A DNA stretch of 64,000 nt from Bimuria novae-zelandiae CBS 107.79 (Eukaryota > Ascomycota > Dothideomycetes > Pleosporales > Didymosphaeriaceae): the NCBI GenBank assembly GCA_010015655.1, contig ML976713.1, positions 76,665 through 140,664 of the forward strand, written 5' to 3'. Positions 11,194-22,673 of this stretch are shown piece by piece. Under the pieces are notes generated by a model, which worked only from the letters and a program-made list of their open reading frames with translations, was not told where the DNA came from and searched no databases. The position numbers and the translations under genes are program-made. The first letter of the stretch is position 1. Each line of letters opens with the position of its first letter.

Positions 11194-12293
11194 ATGTCGA
11201 CGAAATTTTCTTCGCTTCCAGTGGTGGATGTCGGCGCGCTCAAGGCGGCTGAAGTTTCGTCGGAAGTCAATGCTGAATTGAGCCAAAACCTTTACCACGT
11301 TTTCGCAACAACAGGTTTTGCGTACCTAGTCAATGTACCACTGAGTTTCGATCACGATGAGATCTTTGATCTCTCACGCGAGTTCTTCACTTTGCCGCAA
11401 GATCAAAAGATGAGACTTGCGAAGAAGTCATTCCGTCCAAGTCATTCTAATACATACCGTGGCTACTTTCCTACGCAACTCCATCTCACTCCAGATAATC
11501 TGAAAGAGGGTGAGTTGCTCCAAAACCTGGTACCTTCGCGAGTGCATACTCATCTTATGTCAACAACGCAGGTTTCGAAATTGGCAACCCTACCGCGAAT
11601 CATGGACCGCACAACACTGCAAAGACACAAAAGATAAATCTTTCGGAAACGAACGTTTGGCCTGACGCAACAGTCTTCTCGAAACAACAGCGTCTAGAAC
11701 AGATGTACAACGAACTTCAAGACCTTTCTTCAAAACTGCTATCTTTGCTCGCTACATCGCTAGGCAAAGATTCTGATTTCGTTTCATCATGGTTAGACGA
11801 CTCATTGAGCACACTGCGTCTGCTACATTACCCTCCCGTTCCACAAGCCGCGACACAACAACCGGAACAGGGAGAGTCTGTGCGACTCAGCTGCACACCT
11901 CATACAGATAGCGGCATCCTTACACTCTTGCATCAAGATGCCACCGGGGGACTGGAGGTGCTCAACGCAGCTGGTGAATGGATACCAGCGCCTTATATTT
12001 CTGGCTCAATCGTAGTTAACATAGGAGATCTGATGGCGCGTGTCTCGGGCTCTCGGTTCAAGGCGACCATGCACCGGGTGCGCGCTCCACCACCGAATCC
12101 AAATTCTACAGACCCTCGTTTTGGACGCTTCAGCATTCCGTTTTTCTTCGAGCCGGGTGAAAACTGTGTGCTCCCCGTGGAAGGAGAGGAAGGAGAGGTA
12201 GTGTACGGCGAGTGGGTTCGCAAGAAGATGAGCACATTCGTGGAGTTCCAGGAGGACAGCGGGTACGACACTGGTACGACGGAGGAAATGTAA
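11194..12293 (+). CDS. 2-oxoglutarate/Fe(II)-dependent oxygenase, isopenicillin-N-synthase-like
   Basis: Two exons, 11194-11509 and 11572-12293, give 345 residues. The intron at 11510-11571 (62 bp) has GTGAGT and CAG borders, and splicing joins LKEG to FEIGNP in frame. The N-terminal DIOX_N-type domain starts with PVVDVGAL and contains YRGYFP. The C-terminal jelly-roll holds the iron ligands His216 and Asp218 (PHTDSG) and His273 (TMHRV), and the 2-oxoglutarate-binding R-x-S pair Arg291/Ser293 (RFSIPF). These enzymes use iron, O2 and usually 2-oxoglutarate to oxidise small molecules, often in secondary metabolism; the substrate is unknown here. The ATG at 11194 is chosen because homology begins six residues later. 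The gene is intact although it is enclosed by RIP-mutated transposons on both sides, and is cytosolic by prediction (no signal peptide). Confidence 0.9.
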
Positions 12294-12769
12294 TGTGCGA
12301 TAACCACCTGGGCGACATTCTTCGAATCCTCGGCCCGAGCGCAAGGTACTGTACCCTGCCGAGACAGTCAGTGCGCCGCGACACTAACGCGCCACCCCAA
12401 CAGATGTAGCACCTCAACTTTGACGCGCCGCATCTCCACCAATATGGATCCGATTGAGGCTGCAATCATCGCTATCGACTCACGAGAACCTAGAGAAACT
12501 TTCTTATATAGAAAAATTGCAGAAGAATTTGGTGTTGTGCGGTCAATAACGTGTCCGTGCACCCAATGCACGGATTCAGCCAATGCACGCCGAACACCAT
12601 AAACGCTCTATTAGAAATAAGGCTGCAGAACCACCCACAAACAATATTATTATAAGATTTTCTACTAGGATAGTAAATCGATAGCTGCGATTCATTTGCA
12701 CTATTTAAATCTATCTGGAAGCTTGACGTCGCGGCCGCTCCGTGTGGATTTGGTTGGGGCAGCAGATGC

Positions 12770-14513
12770 GCCCTTTGAGGCCTCCCCAACATCCGTAGCA
12801 TCAACAACACGTTTCTGACGCTTTCTGCTCTGTGGAGATGGCTGAGAAGCTTTTCTCTTACTCCTTTNNNNNNNNNNNNNNNAGCTCTCTCCTTCTCCTT
12901 TGCCTTCTTCGCTGCCTCTCTCGCTGCACGCTTTTCTTGCTAGATTTTCTCCTTGTATAGCTTAGCTGCCTTCTTTAGCTTTGCTATTTTTACTTTTTAA
13001 AGCTGCTGCTGCTTATCCTTTTACTCCTTAATTAATTAATAATAACGTGCCTCCCTTACTTTCCTTAGTAACTATAAGATAGCCCTACTATAATACTCCT
13101 AGCGCTATTAAAGGTCTAGAGCTTTGCTCTTCTTATTACGCTTCTTCTTAATAGATAGCGCCTGCCTAAGCCTATTATTGTCATGCTTAAGCAGCTCATT
13201 TTTAATAGATAGGTAGTAGAGTAATTAACGAAGCTTTTATATATCCTTACTACTTTAATCACTTACTGCAAAGCGTATAAGCCTATCTATCTTTCTCTAG
13301 TCATGATTGTTAAGCCCTAATAAGGAGCTATTGCCTGATTCTTGATCCTAGGTGAACCTATTAAGGATAGGGTCAGGATCAGGTAGCGATATACCTGTGG
13401 CTCTAAAAGAGCTAAGGATAGTTGATTCCTTAAAAGAGGCCTTCCACGCATTCCAGAATAGGGGAAAGAAGTCGCCTTTAGTAATAGAAGCTAGGCCCTA
13501 GCTTCTATAAAGGTATCTTGATAGCTCTGCTAAGTAGGCTGTTGATAGAGGCTTAAACATCGCAATATTAAGTGGCTAAAGTGTATAAGTTAAATAAGGA
13601 GGCAGGACAGCAAGCAGGATCCTATTCTAATTATAGTAGTTAATAAAGTCTATAGTAATATAAGATCCGTGGCCGTCTATAATTAAAAGTTAATATAATC
13701 GTCGAGTCTTCTCTTTTATACAGCGATTAAACACCTGCTCAAGCCAGGCAAGCCCGATATCGTTGTTCGTCCAGCTAGAGGATAATGAGGTGATAAAGAC
13801 TTCATAATATCCTGCCTTAATATCCTCTACCCAGCTTGATTGGATGTCCTTGTTGGCAGCCTCATAGATAAGGCTTGGCGGCAAAGCTGATCCATCAGCG
13901 CAGATACATGCTAGGAGCGTGATCCACGCGCGATTGCCATCCTGGAGTGATGCCCTAACCTCCTTCTTCTCCCACATTCGTCTGCTGAATATCCTCTTTG
14001 TTCTACCAACGATACCAATCAGGACACCTTTTTCATCCATATTGTAGATATAACGAGGATCTATGCGATATTAATCGATCTTGCTATGTACAAGGTTAAA
14101 ATAGAGGCGATATTTATCCACTAAATTAGCTTTGTGGCGATTGCTGTCCATGCCGACGGTCCATTGCGAGATGAGATGAATGCTGTGTTGGTTGATAAAG
14201 CGGGTAACCCAGCTCTCGCTAACTGGCTCCTTTGCTATCGTCGAGGCAAAATTCTGTATCATCTCTCTAGTAGGAGGTATATGTCTCTCTGTGAGCCTTT
14301 TAATATATCGTACAAGCTCCTGCTCTTGCTGTGGGTTAAGCTTTCGCTGATTGATTATGTTAGCTGCACGCGTCGCGGTAACACCTTAGTGCCTTCGTAA
14401 GAGTGTAGATCCATTAACACCATATCTAGTAGCAATTTCTGTATATGAAAAATCTTCTCCTGGTTCTCGCGATTCGATCTCATCTATCGCAGCTTGAATT
14501 GGATCCATATTGG
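12770..14513 (-). pseudogene. pogo-type DDE transposase, partly open, with an assembly gap
   Basis: The minus strand starts with ATG at 14513 (MDPIQAAIDEIESREP), a psq-type helix-turn-helix, then a CENP-B-like region at 14071-14262 (SWVTRFINQH, then GMDSNRHKA). Next comes the first catalytic block at 13960-14040 (MDEKGVLIGI), QDGNRAWITLLACICADG, and the second Asp at about 13645-13680 (LLIIDGHGS). The third catalytic position near 13570-13590 reads PLNIAMF, Asn replacing Asp. The C-terminus is Lys-rich and crosses 15 unknown bases (12868-12882), so its exact end cannot be fixed. Only a few stops are present: this is among the best preserved transposases here. Confidence 0.82.
12868..12882. 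other. assembly gap of 15 N
   Basis: Fifteen unknown bases lie in the C-terminal part of the nested pogo transposase. The reading frame across it cannot be judged. Confidence 0.99.
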
Positions 14514-16555
14514 TGGAGTTATCGCGTGTTGAAAGTAGGGAGTTTTGACGCGTCGGATGTTCGGCGTGCATTGGCTGAATCCGTGCATTGGGTGCACGGA
14601 CACGTTGTTAACGCGCCAGCATAGACGCGCCATGCAGGCGCGTACATAGCTACTATAGACTCGCTAAAATCTTAACTAATAACAAGAATCTAAGCTCTTA
14701 TAGTATATATAGCGTCTTACTTAGAAAGGTCTACCCCCTACGCGTTAGATAATCTAAAACTTTATATTAATTATTACTAAAAAGAATGTCTTTATGCGAT
14801 AGGTTAATTACTTTATTAGGCGCTACCCTAACTCCCTAATCTCGCGATAGACGACTAAGCTAAATAGTAATCGCTATAACGCTAATTTAGGCGCAAGATA
14901 TAGGCTCTACTTTAAGCTTCTATATAAGAAAATTATAAAGTATAGCATAGAGCCTCAGCATACCTATAATATGGACGAAAAAGGCTTCCTACTTAGCATC
15001 ACCAGCAGGTCAAAAAGGATCTTCGACAGGCCTATATATGAGAGTCGCCAAGTGAGGCAATCTATCCAGGATGGCAATCGTGAGTAGATCTCGCTCATCG
15101 CATGTATATGCGCCGATAGATCTACTATTAATCTATTACTAATCTATTAATCTAACGCTAAGACTCTACAATCAAGCTAGGTTAAGGAAATTAACGTTAA
15201 TTCTTATAAAGTCTTTATCACCTTATTAACCTCTAGATGGTTAAACAACGAGATAGGGCTTTAATAGCTAAAACAGGTGTTTAATCGCTGTACTAAGGAG
15301 AAGGCTTAATAGCAGTGGCAACTCCTAGTCCTTTATAGGTATAGATCTCACGTTACTATAGATTTTATTAACTACTATAATTAGAAAAAGATCCTCCTTG
15401 CGATATTTCCCCCTCACGCCACTCATACGCTGTAGCCTCTAGACATCTATGTGTTTAAGTCTCTTTTTATCGCCTACTCCGACGAGCTCTCCGCATACCT
15501 GTATAGGAGTTAGAGGCTATTAATAATTGCTAAAAGAGACTTCTTTACACTATTCTACAGGGCCTAGATAACGTTAGTTACGCCGTAATTAATTACTAAA
15601 GCTTTTAAGTATATAGGTATCTCGCTGCCAGATCCTACACTAATCCTTAGTTAATTTAATAGAAATAAGTCTTTAAAATAAAAATTACGTAAAAGCTCTA
15701 CTTTAGTACTTAGCGCGTCCGATTAGCGCAAAATTAATTAGCTTTTAAAGGTTATTATTAATACAGGGGGAGGTAATAAAGCCAAGAAGCTAAGTCGCAC
15801 TATACACTTAATCTCTATATAAAAGTAGCTCCTAGAGCATGAGAATCAGGGGCTACGAGAAGCCCTCACAAACCAGAAACGGCGTTAAATAAAGGGCAGG
15901 ACTCTACCTTTTAAGCAGCTAAATAAGTAGTATAGAGGATCTGTTGTCTGGTTACCTGCCCGCGTACAGAGGGCGCGCGATTCTCTCAGCCAATAAAAGG
16001 CTAAAAAGTAACAACTATAACTCTAGAAAAGTAAGTAGAGAGAGATCCAGATAGTAAATAGGCAGCTTAAAACTTGTCTACTATAAGAGAAGCGTGTTGC
16101 GCGTATAGTAGCTAAAAATACACACGCTAAGGAGAAAGCTAATTAGGCTACTAAGTAACGCCTCCGTTAATAGGCTCGCAAGGCTTAATAATAACTTTAA
16201 AAACGTCTTAAAATTACTAAAAAGGGAAGCTAGAATGCTTCAAAAGCTACTTATATAATTATAAAAAGGAAGAAGCCTACGCCGGCATCTATACGCGTTA
16301 ATGTAGTAATATTTACGCTATTAGCGCCAGCATCGCGTAGTAGCTAAATAATTAGAACACTAAGTAGATATCTATAATTTAACTAGCTAGTAATCTTCTA
16401 TAGCTCTAAAAAATTTTAACTCTAGAAAATTTCGCGATAAAAGCCTTTATGTAAAACTCTATAGCCTCATGTTGCTGGCTACGGTGCTGGTGTTGGGGTG
16501 GCGCGTTAGTGTCGCGGCGCACTGACTGTCTCGGCAGGGTACCGTAGCTTGGCAG

Positions 16556-18263
16556 TTGGCGCGTCGCGTCACTAAACGCGCCACCCCAACATGATCGCTC
16601 GGCTAGCAACATGAGGCTACTAAGCTACCTATAATTAATATTATTACGAGATTTTTTTGAGTTAAGGTTTTTAAGACCTATAGATGATTACTAGCTACTT
16701 AAATTACTAATATTTACGTAGTATTCTAATTATTTAGCTACTACGCGACTTTAAAGCAAATATAATAAATATAGTCTTATTAATATTTGTAGCCTTATAC
16801 TAAGGGGGTTTTTTTTTTATTGTTTTATTAAAATACTTTAAGATATTTTTACTATTTAATTTAAATATTTTAATACGTTTTTAAAGTTAACTTTGTATCT
16901 TACGAACCTATTACTTAAGGCGTTATTTAGTAATTTTATTAGTGTTTTACTTTACGCATGTATTTTTAATAATTACTTAAGTAATACGCCTCTTCTAAAG
17001 TAGACATATTTTAAGCTATTAGCTAGCCTAATAGGCTTTTATTTACTTACTTTTTACAGCTATAGTTGTTACGTTTTAGTAATTTTTTAGTATTAATGAT
17101 CGTGGGCCTGCTATACGCTATACGGTAACTAAAAATGGCTTTATTATAATACTTATCTAGCTAATTAAGAAGTAAAGGCTTGCCTTGCTTTAAGTATTTT
17201 TTTTTTTACGTTATTGGAGTCTCCAGCAGGCTTTTGTTTTTGTACTTTAAAAGTTACTTTTATATAAAAATTAAATATATAGTTTAACTTAGCTTTTTAG
17301 CCTTGTTACTATCCCTTATATTAATAATAGCCTTTAGTAGCTAGTTAATCTTTCTCTAATCTAAAGCACTACGTATTAAGATTAAGCTTTTTATAATTAT
17401 TAATTAAAAAGTATAGTTATTAGAATTAGTAAGAAGATACTTATAGTTTTAAAAGCCTAAAGGATTAATAGCTACCTTTTAGTACTTACTTAGGCCTTTT
17501 AGAATAGGCTAAAGAAGTCTCTCTTAGTAAAAAAAGCTAGCCCCTAGCTATACTATAAAAAGGCTAATAGCTTATTTAAATACGCTATTAATAGAGACTT
17601 AAACACGTAGATATTAAAAGGCTATAATATATAAATACAATAAATTAAATAGACAGCTAATGAGATCCTATTACAATTATAATAATTAATAAAATCTATA
17701 ATAATATAAGGTCTATAGCTTATTAAGGATTAATAGTTAATATAATTATCTAGCTTTTGCTTTTATAAAATAATTAACTACTCACTATAGCAATATAAGG
17801 GCTATTTAATTACTTAACTAGCTAAACTTAAATATAGTAATAAAGACTTAATAGTATTAAGGATTAATATCCTTAACTTAGCTTAATTATATATTTATAA
17901 AGGTAGCCTAATAGATTAAAGCTAGATTTAGAGCAGATCTATTAGCGTATATATAGGCTATAAGCAATATCTACTCGCGGCTACTATTTTAAATAGCTTG
18001 CCTCACAGTCTTACTCTCGTATGGAGGCCTATTAAAGATCCTCTTTAAGTAAGAGGTAATGCCAAGTAGGATACCTTTCTCGTCTATATTATAGATATCT
18101 TAAGCCTTAATCTAATACTGCTCTATCTTCTATTATAGAAGGTTAAAGTAGAGCTTATATTTAGTTAAGGAATTAGTTTTATAATAATTATAATTAATAC
18201 TAATTGTTTATTACAATATTAGGGATTTAGCAAAACGTTAAATAAAGTAATTAACCTATAATA
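16556..18263 (-). mobile_element. truncated pogo-type DNA transposon, interrupted by the retrotransposon nest
   Basis: Starting about 11 bp after the previous pogo element is a further terminal repeat (GGCGCGTCGCGTCACTAAAC at about 16559, then GCGCCACCCCAACA) resembling the left end of the 12349 element. The interior on the minus strand holds a transposase remnant. At 18060-18110 it reads NIDEKGILLGI, and at about 17740-17700 a second-Asp-like region follows. The element is cut at 18263 by a chromovirus LTR. The matching continuation is found beyond that insertion at 43329-43386, where it is cut again by another LTR. The right terminus is missing. Confidence 0.7.
17000..18263 (-). pseudogene. 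degenerate pogo transposase, N-terminus displaced to 43329-43386
   Basis: A remnant of the same DDE transposase type as in the neighbouring elements. Order along the minus strand: NIDEKGILLGI near 18100, RPPYESKTVRQAI near 18020, YIYANRSAL near 17950, then the DDE core down to about 17500 and a Lys-rich tail towards 17000. There are many stops. The helix-turn-helix end is separated by the 25-kb retrotransposon nest. Confidence 0.7.
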
Positions 18264-18424
18264 TGTAAAGGGCTAGGTGCTTAAGGAGCCAAAGGTGCTA
18301 GAAGAATACTTATAAATTTAATAAAAAGCCTAAAGTTAAGCTTTAGGCATTAAACTTATATATCTAGAATTTGCATAACGAAAGATTAAAACTCTAAAAT
18401 AATAATTAGGTGCAGTCTATTATA
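18264..18424 (-). repeat. chromovirus LTR (3' LTR of the deleted copy)
   Basis: 161 bp, starting TGTAAAGGGC on the plus strand. A polypurine tract lies just inside it at about 18425-18445 (minus strand). It is the same length as both LTRs of the element at 44741-52232. Confidence 0.85.
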
Positions 18425-18859
18425 TACCTTCCTTCTCTTTATTAAGGTAAAGAAAAATCTCTACGTCTTATCTTACTATATAGCTTTATAATTATTTTAT
18501 TATCTGCTTGCGATCCTCTTACTATAATAAATCTTTTACTAGTTCTATTCTCGTGTATATAATTTTATATTCTTACTATAAGTAGTTACTACAGCAGTGT
18601 ATTCGCGCTAGTACGTTTACTTATTATTATATATATAAAATTACTTTTACCTAGTTTTTAAACTTTACTCTTTTATGCTCTCTTTTTTTAGCTTAACTTT
18701 ATACACTATAATGTCTTACTTTTAGCCTAGTCTTTTTTAACTTTATAATCTAATTTCTCTTTTTATTTTAATAAGATAGCTAGCCCTTTATATAATACTT
18801 CTATAGTAAGTACTTCTAAGCATTAAAGGCGTGCTATTAATTTTAATAATACAATAAAG

Positions 18860-19377
18860 TGTTATAAGGATTCTACGTACCTAAGCCTAATCCGGATTAG
18901 GGGAGGATAGGTTAAGGGTAAAGCGCCTTATAAATATTTAGTAGTGAAGAGCTAGTAATAGCCACAGGGTAGGTTTAGGAATAATCTAATTCTATAATAA
19001 ACTATAAAATAACTAACTAGGAGATTTACTAATCTGTTATAAAAAATTTACTCGTAGTATATTAAGTTAACTTTAAAGAGTAGGAAAAGTATAGAGAGTA
19101 TCCTAGACTATATATTAGTTATTTTATTTCTTAATATCCTAGAATCCCTTTAGTCTTCTAGAAGACTTACTTCTTAGTTAAATATATTTTTAGTTCTTTT
19201 ACTAAGCTAGCATTCTCTTAGGATTCTATTTTTTTCGTAGGATTTTAATTACGTAATTACTAACCTAATTCTGCCTTGCTTATTAGCGTGCTAAGCCCTA
19301 TTAGCCTTCCTATATAGTCTCTTACTAGCCTGTAATTTAGAGTAGCTATGCCGCTGTAATTCTTCGTAATTATAATA
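18860..19377 (-). repeat. gypsy LTR (3' LTR)
   Basis: 518 bp, paired with 41917-42433. A 16-bp perfect palindrome CCTAATCCGGATTAGG lies at 18886-18901. RIP has turned several CA/TG dinucleotides to TA, including the terminal CA. Confidence 0.9.
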
Positions 19378-19543
19378 TTATTCCCCCCTTTAGAGTTATT
19401 GTCCTAATACCTTACCTTTGTATTTTATTATAGGGTTATATTATGTGTCTTATATAGTGCTAGCCCTTTAGGTATAAAGGTAAGCACGCCCCCTTTTAAG
19501 ATTTTATTTTATTTTCCTCTAGATTTCCCTAGCCTTCCTAACT

Positions 19544-20090
19544 ATGCCTAAGGTAATAAAATAATTATTAACTAAAACTTATTATTAGCGTGCTAATTAT
19601 ATTTATACTTAAAGTTTAGAGACACTAATGCGTTGTAAGTATTACGTGAAGAAAAATATCTTAAAGTGTTTTATAGATACTACTACTAGGAAGTGTGCTG
19701 CCTTTATTACGGTTTATGCTAAGTGTAGCCTCTAGGTTCCTAAGAAGGATTAGGAGAGGGTTTAGATTATAAAGCGTAAAAAGCGCCTAGCCTTACTTTA
19801 AGCTATAGTAGAGGTAGCTTGTTTAAAGTTAAAGATTGCGTAGATAGAAGAAGAGGAACAGGCCTTTACTACTTATAATATTTATATAGCTAATATTCTA
19901 GATTGGTTAATAGAAAAGGCTTTCAAGAATAGAGGTGCTACTATTACTTTCAAACTATTACTATTTATACCTTTTACTAACCTAGACTAGTTATAGCCTA
20001 ATTTTTCCTTATCTTTTATTTTTTTTTAACCTTTTTATTAATTTTTTAGCGGATGCTATTCTTTCTTTAGGTACTACTAATAGTACTTTA
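19544..20090 (+). pseudogene. antisense Zn2Cys6-type protein remnant inside a gypsy element
   Basis: On the plus strand, antisense to gag-pol and just inside the 3' LTR, a frame starts MPK at ATG 19544, like the better preserved copy at 25226. Cys31 occupies the same position in both. The cluster reads CKYYVKKNILKC, then CAAF and VYAKC, with one Cys read as Tyr and one as Phe. A Glu/Lys-rich coiled region follows (IEEEEQAF). A TATA-like box at 19473-19478 lies 71 bp upstream of the ATG. Several stops make it non-functional. The family would bind DNA through a binuclear zinc cluster. Confidence 0.65.
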
Positions 20091-20149
20091 ATACTAGTAA
20101 CTTATAGTTTATTAGGTTTTTTATTAGTTCTTAAGTATTATATTATTCT

Positions 20150-22668
20150 AGCTCTCCTTTCTACTTTACTAGGTATTTAGAATAACCTTAAATTACTTTT
20201 AGGTCCCTAATTTCCTTAATCTTGTACTTATTATTTTCTAATTTAACTAAATTTTAACTAGAGCGTCTAGGGATGCTAGTTCTAAAAGTAATTTATAAAA
20301 TATAAGATATATCTTTGTACTTAGTAGTAAAAGTATTTTCGTTATAATAGGTCCCTTAGTTTCTTGTATATTAAAAGGGCTTACTTAGAGGTAATCTAGT
20401 TTTCTGTTAGGATATTTTATCTTTAGATTTTTTTTAATAATAAGAAGACTTTATCCCCCCTTTTCAAAGTTAGTCCTTTAATTCTTTACTTATTTGCGTT
20501 TCTAGATATTATAAAGGCCTTTTAGGTAATTTATTTTTATAGGACTTTGTAAAGTTCCTTTATTTTTTAAGCTTTATCTTAGGCTTTTACAGAAATACTT
20601 TCTACATTTCTTAGATCTTAATAAGTAACTAGCTTATATCTATAGTTAGCGTAGTATAAGGAGTACTATGTTGTTCCTAACCTTGCGCTATTATATACTA
20701 GCTAGGCTATTAGTAGTAACTCTACCTAATTATCCTATTATTTATTGATATAGAATTTTAGGTACTATTTTAAAGTTTAATTCGTACGTTCCGTTTGTCT
20801 ATTAGTCTAGGGGTGAAAACTTGTTATGAGTTTTCTATTAATACCTAAAGCTACTATAAAGGTATCTTAGTACTTAGACGTAAAGATCTTATCTTTATTT
20901 ATAATAAATTTCTTTAGTAGTCTGTGTTTTGTAAACACTGCGTTATCTACCTTGTAGGCTAGTTCTTCTGCTATTATAGATTCTTTTATAGGTCTAAACT
21001 TAACTACCTTAGTTAGGTAGTCTACTACTACTCTAATAGTATTGCATATTCGTTTTGTCCCTAGCTATAGCGATTTTAGGAGCTTTACTATAAACTCTAT
21101 TATTATATTTTACTATAGTCGTTTGGCTACTTATAATAAGAATAATAGTCTATAAGACTTATATTTGTTTCGCTTATTCTTGTAGCATACTAAATAGTTA
21201 CTTATAACCTTAGTTACCGTCTACTTAAGTTTAGGGGTAATGTTATGAGGCGCTCACACCTTATTCCGATCCGGGTTAGGGCGGTAAGGTATCGTGGTGC
21301 TTCACGGATTATTTAGTAGTATAAGTTAATGCGACACTTAGCGCGAGGCTAGATAATTTAATCTGATAATAAGATAAAATAACTATTAGTCTATATAGGA
21401 GAACGTACTCGCACAGGAGATATATAAGTTAACTACGAGAAGGAAATAACATAGGAGAATTATTATACTATATACTAGTCTATTTCTTTCTTGTAGTCCT
21501 GCCAAGACTCCGTAGTCCCAGGGACTTTAGTAGTCCTATAGGACTTCCCTTTATGCGGGACTTTATTACGTAGCTGCTAACATAAGCTGCCTCGCGCCTC
21601 TTTGTGTTTCGTTATTTCTGCTATCCCGTTAACAATTACTTCTTGGCGTAATTACCTGGCTCCTTTCTTCTTCTGGTTCCTGTGGTCGTAACAGGTAATA
21701 TTTTTATTTACGATTTAACGCGTTATTTCTTTAATGCCTAGGTGTCCCTATTCTCTAAGTTTATATAGCCATTTAATTAGGGTTTCTTTATATCCTAGTC
21801 TGATAATAACTCTATTTTTATAATCTTATCGTGTTTTGTTAATCCTATTCTAAAACAGGTTGTATTCCTCGCATTATTCTCTTATAAGTTAACTATAGTC
21901 CTAAAAATTATATATCTCTAGTCCTATATAATGCAGACTAGCAGTGCAGACCATAGTTATTAATTAATTATATTTAATAGTTCTATGGTTTCTTGCCCGT
22001 AATACTGCGTTATATAGCTCCAGTTTGTCCTTAATAAGGTCTAATCTTTTACTTAAGGCGTCCGCTGCGTTATTAAACGTTCCTAGTTAATAGTATACTA
22101 TAAAATTAACATTCGCTAAGAATTTATCCTATCGTCCTTACCTTTAATTAAGCTTTTTTATTAATATAAAGCCAGCAAGGTTTTAGTAGTTTATTTATAC
22201 CTCTATTTTGAAGCGTGCTCTAGTAAGTTAAGCTTTTTATTATTTAAAAGTATTTAATATCCTAAGTAGTTACTTATTATAAACGTTATATTTAAGTTTT
22301 GCTCCTAAAAACTTCTTTAAATAGAAGAATACTGGCCTATATTTCTTATCTTTATATTATTATAAGAGTATTACTCCTAGTGCGTAATCTAATACGTCTA
22401 TTTTTATTCTTATAGGTCTTCTTAGATCTTGTATCTATAATAGTAGTACTTATAAAAAGAGTATTTTTAGCTTCTTAAAAGCTTCTCTAGCTTCTTTTAT
22501 AAAGCCTATCTACCTATCTTTCTTTATAAGTTCCGTTATTAGTGCTATAGTCTTAGAATAGTTCTTAATAAACTTTTAATAGAAGTTAGTAAACCTTAGG
22601 AAAGACTAAATATCTTTTACTAATTTAAGTTCTAACTATTTCTATATAGTAATAATTTTTTTAAGGTC
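20150..22668 (-). pseudogene. gypsy pol remnant: integrase and RNase H part
   Basis: Reading leftwards on the minus strand, the integrase core can be recognised by VDYLTKVVKF at about 21000-21030, DKIFTSKY near 20890-20910 and a T-N-G block near 20785-20815. RNase H-like sequence lies at 22000-22668, upstream of the integrase. The frame is interrupted by the solo LTR and by many stops. The reverse transcriptase half continues beyond the nested gypsy element at 36611. Confidence 0.7.
21241..21693 (-). repeat. solo LTR of a gypsy family, with target duplication GGTAA
   Basis: 453 bp from TGTTATGAGG to GTCGTAACA, flanked by GGTAA at 21236-21240 and 21694-21698. No internal sequence remains, as after recombination between the two LTRs of a full element. 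It shares its first 210 bp or so with the LTRs at 24615, 31256, 43387 (reverse), 44498 and 58542, but its other half is unique. Confidence 0.9.
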
Positions 22669-22673
22669 TATAG

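Larger units (their letters stand above)
12549..14605 (-). mobile_element. nested pogo-type DNA transposon
   Basis: The termini read ACGTGTCCGTGCACCCAATG on the left (12549) and its complement ending at 14605 on the right. CCAATGCACG occurs twice in each terminus, 17 bp apart. The left flank is TA (12547-12548) and the right flank TG (14606-14607), so the target duplication is imperfect. The insertion splits the second exon-like half of the surrounding transposase gene. RIP damage is lighter than in the host element. Confidence 0.88.
12444..16390 (+). pseudogene. pogo-type DDE transposase split by a nested transposon
   Basis: The N-terminus is well preserved at 12444-12547: MDPIEAAIIAIDSREP followed by a psq-like helix-turn-helix. 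It is cut by the nested element in the middle of this domain and resumes at about 14607 with LTRQHRRAMQ. The first catalytic block lies near 14975-15040 (NMDEKGFLLSI, then RSKRIFDR), and the last near 15420-15480 (THTL, stop, PLDIYVF), where the third catalytic Asp is retained. A basic, Gln-rich coiled tail follows to about 16390. There are multiple stops. This copy is less damaged at its third catalytic residue than the other copies in the window, but is still dead. Confidence 0.8.
12349..16544 (+). mobile_element. pogo-type DNA transposon carrying a nested pogo element
   Basis: Inverted termini of about 53 bp share the core TACCCTGCCGAGACAGTCAG, from 12349 on the left and to 16544 on the right, flanked by TA at 12347-12348 and 16545-16546. 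Subtracting the nested element at 12549-14605 leaves about 2.1 kb. It starts only 55 bp beyond the stop codon of the oxygenase gene. RIP is strong in the interior right half and mild at the ends. Confidence 0.88.

Noticed and set aside
11572..11637. Possible frameshift in the oxygenase gene at about 11510-11637
   Set aside because: A 62-bp intron with GTGAGT and CAG borders restores the frame and the conserved sequence exactly.
12212..12810. Small frames crossing the pogo termini after the oxygenase gene
   Set aside because: They join transposon ends to unrelated sequence; no conserved domain except the transposase start at 12444, which is annotated.
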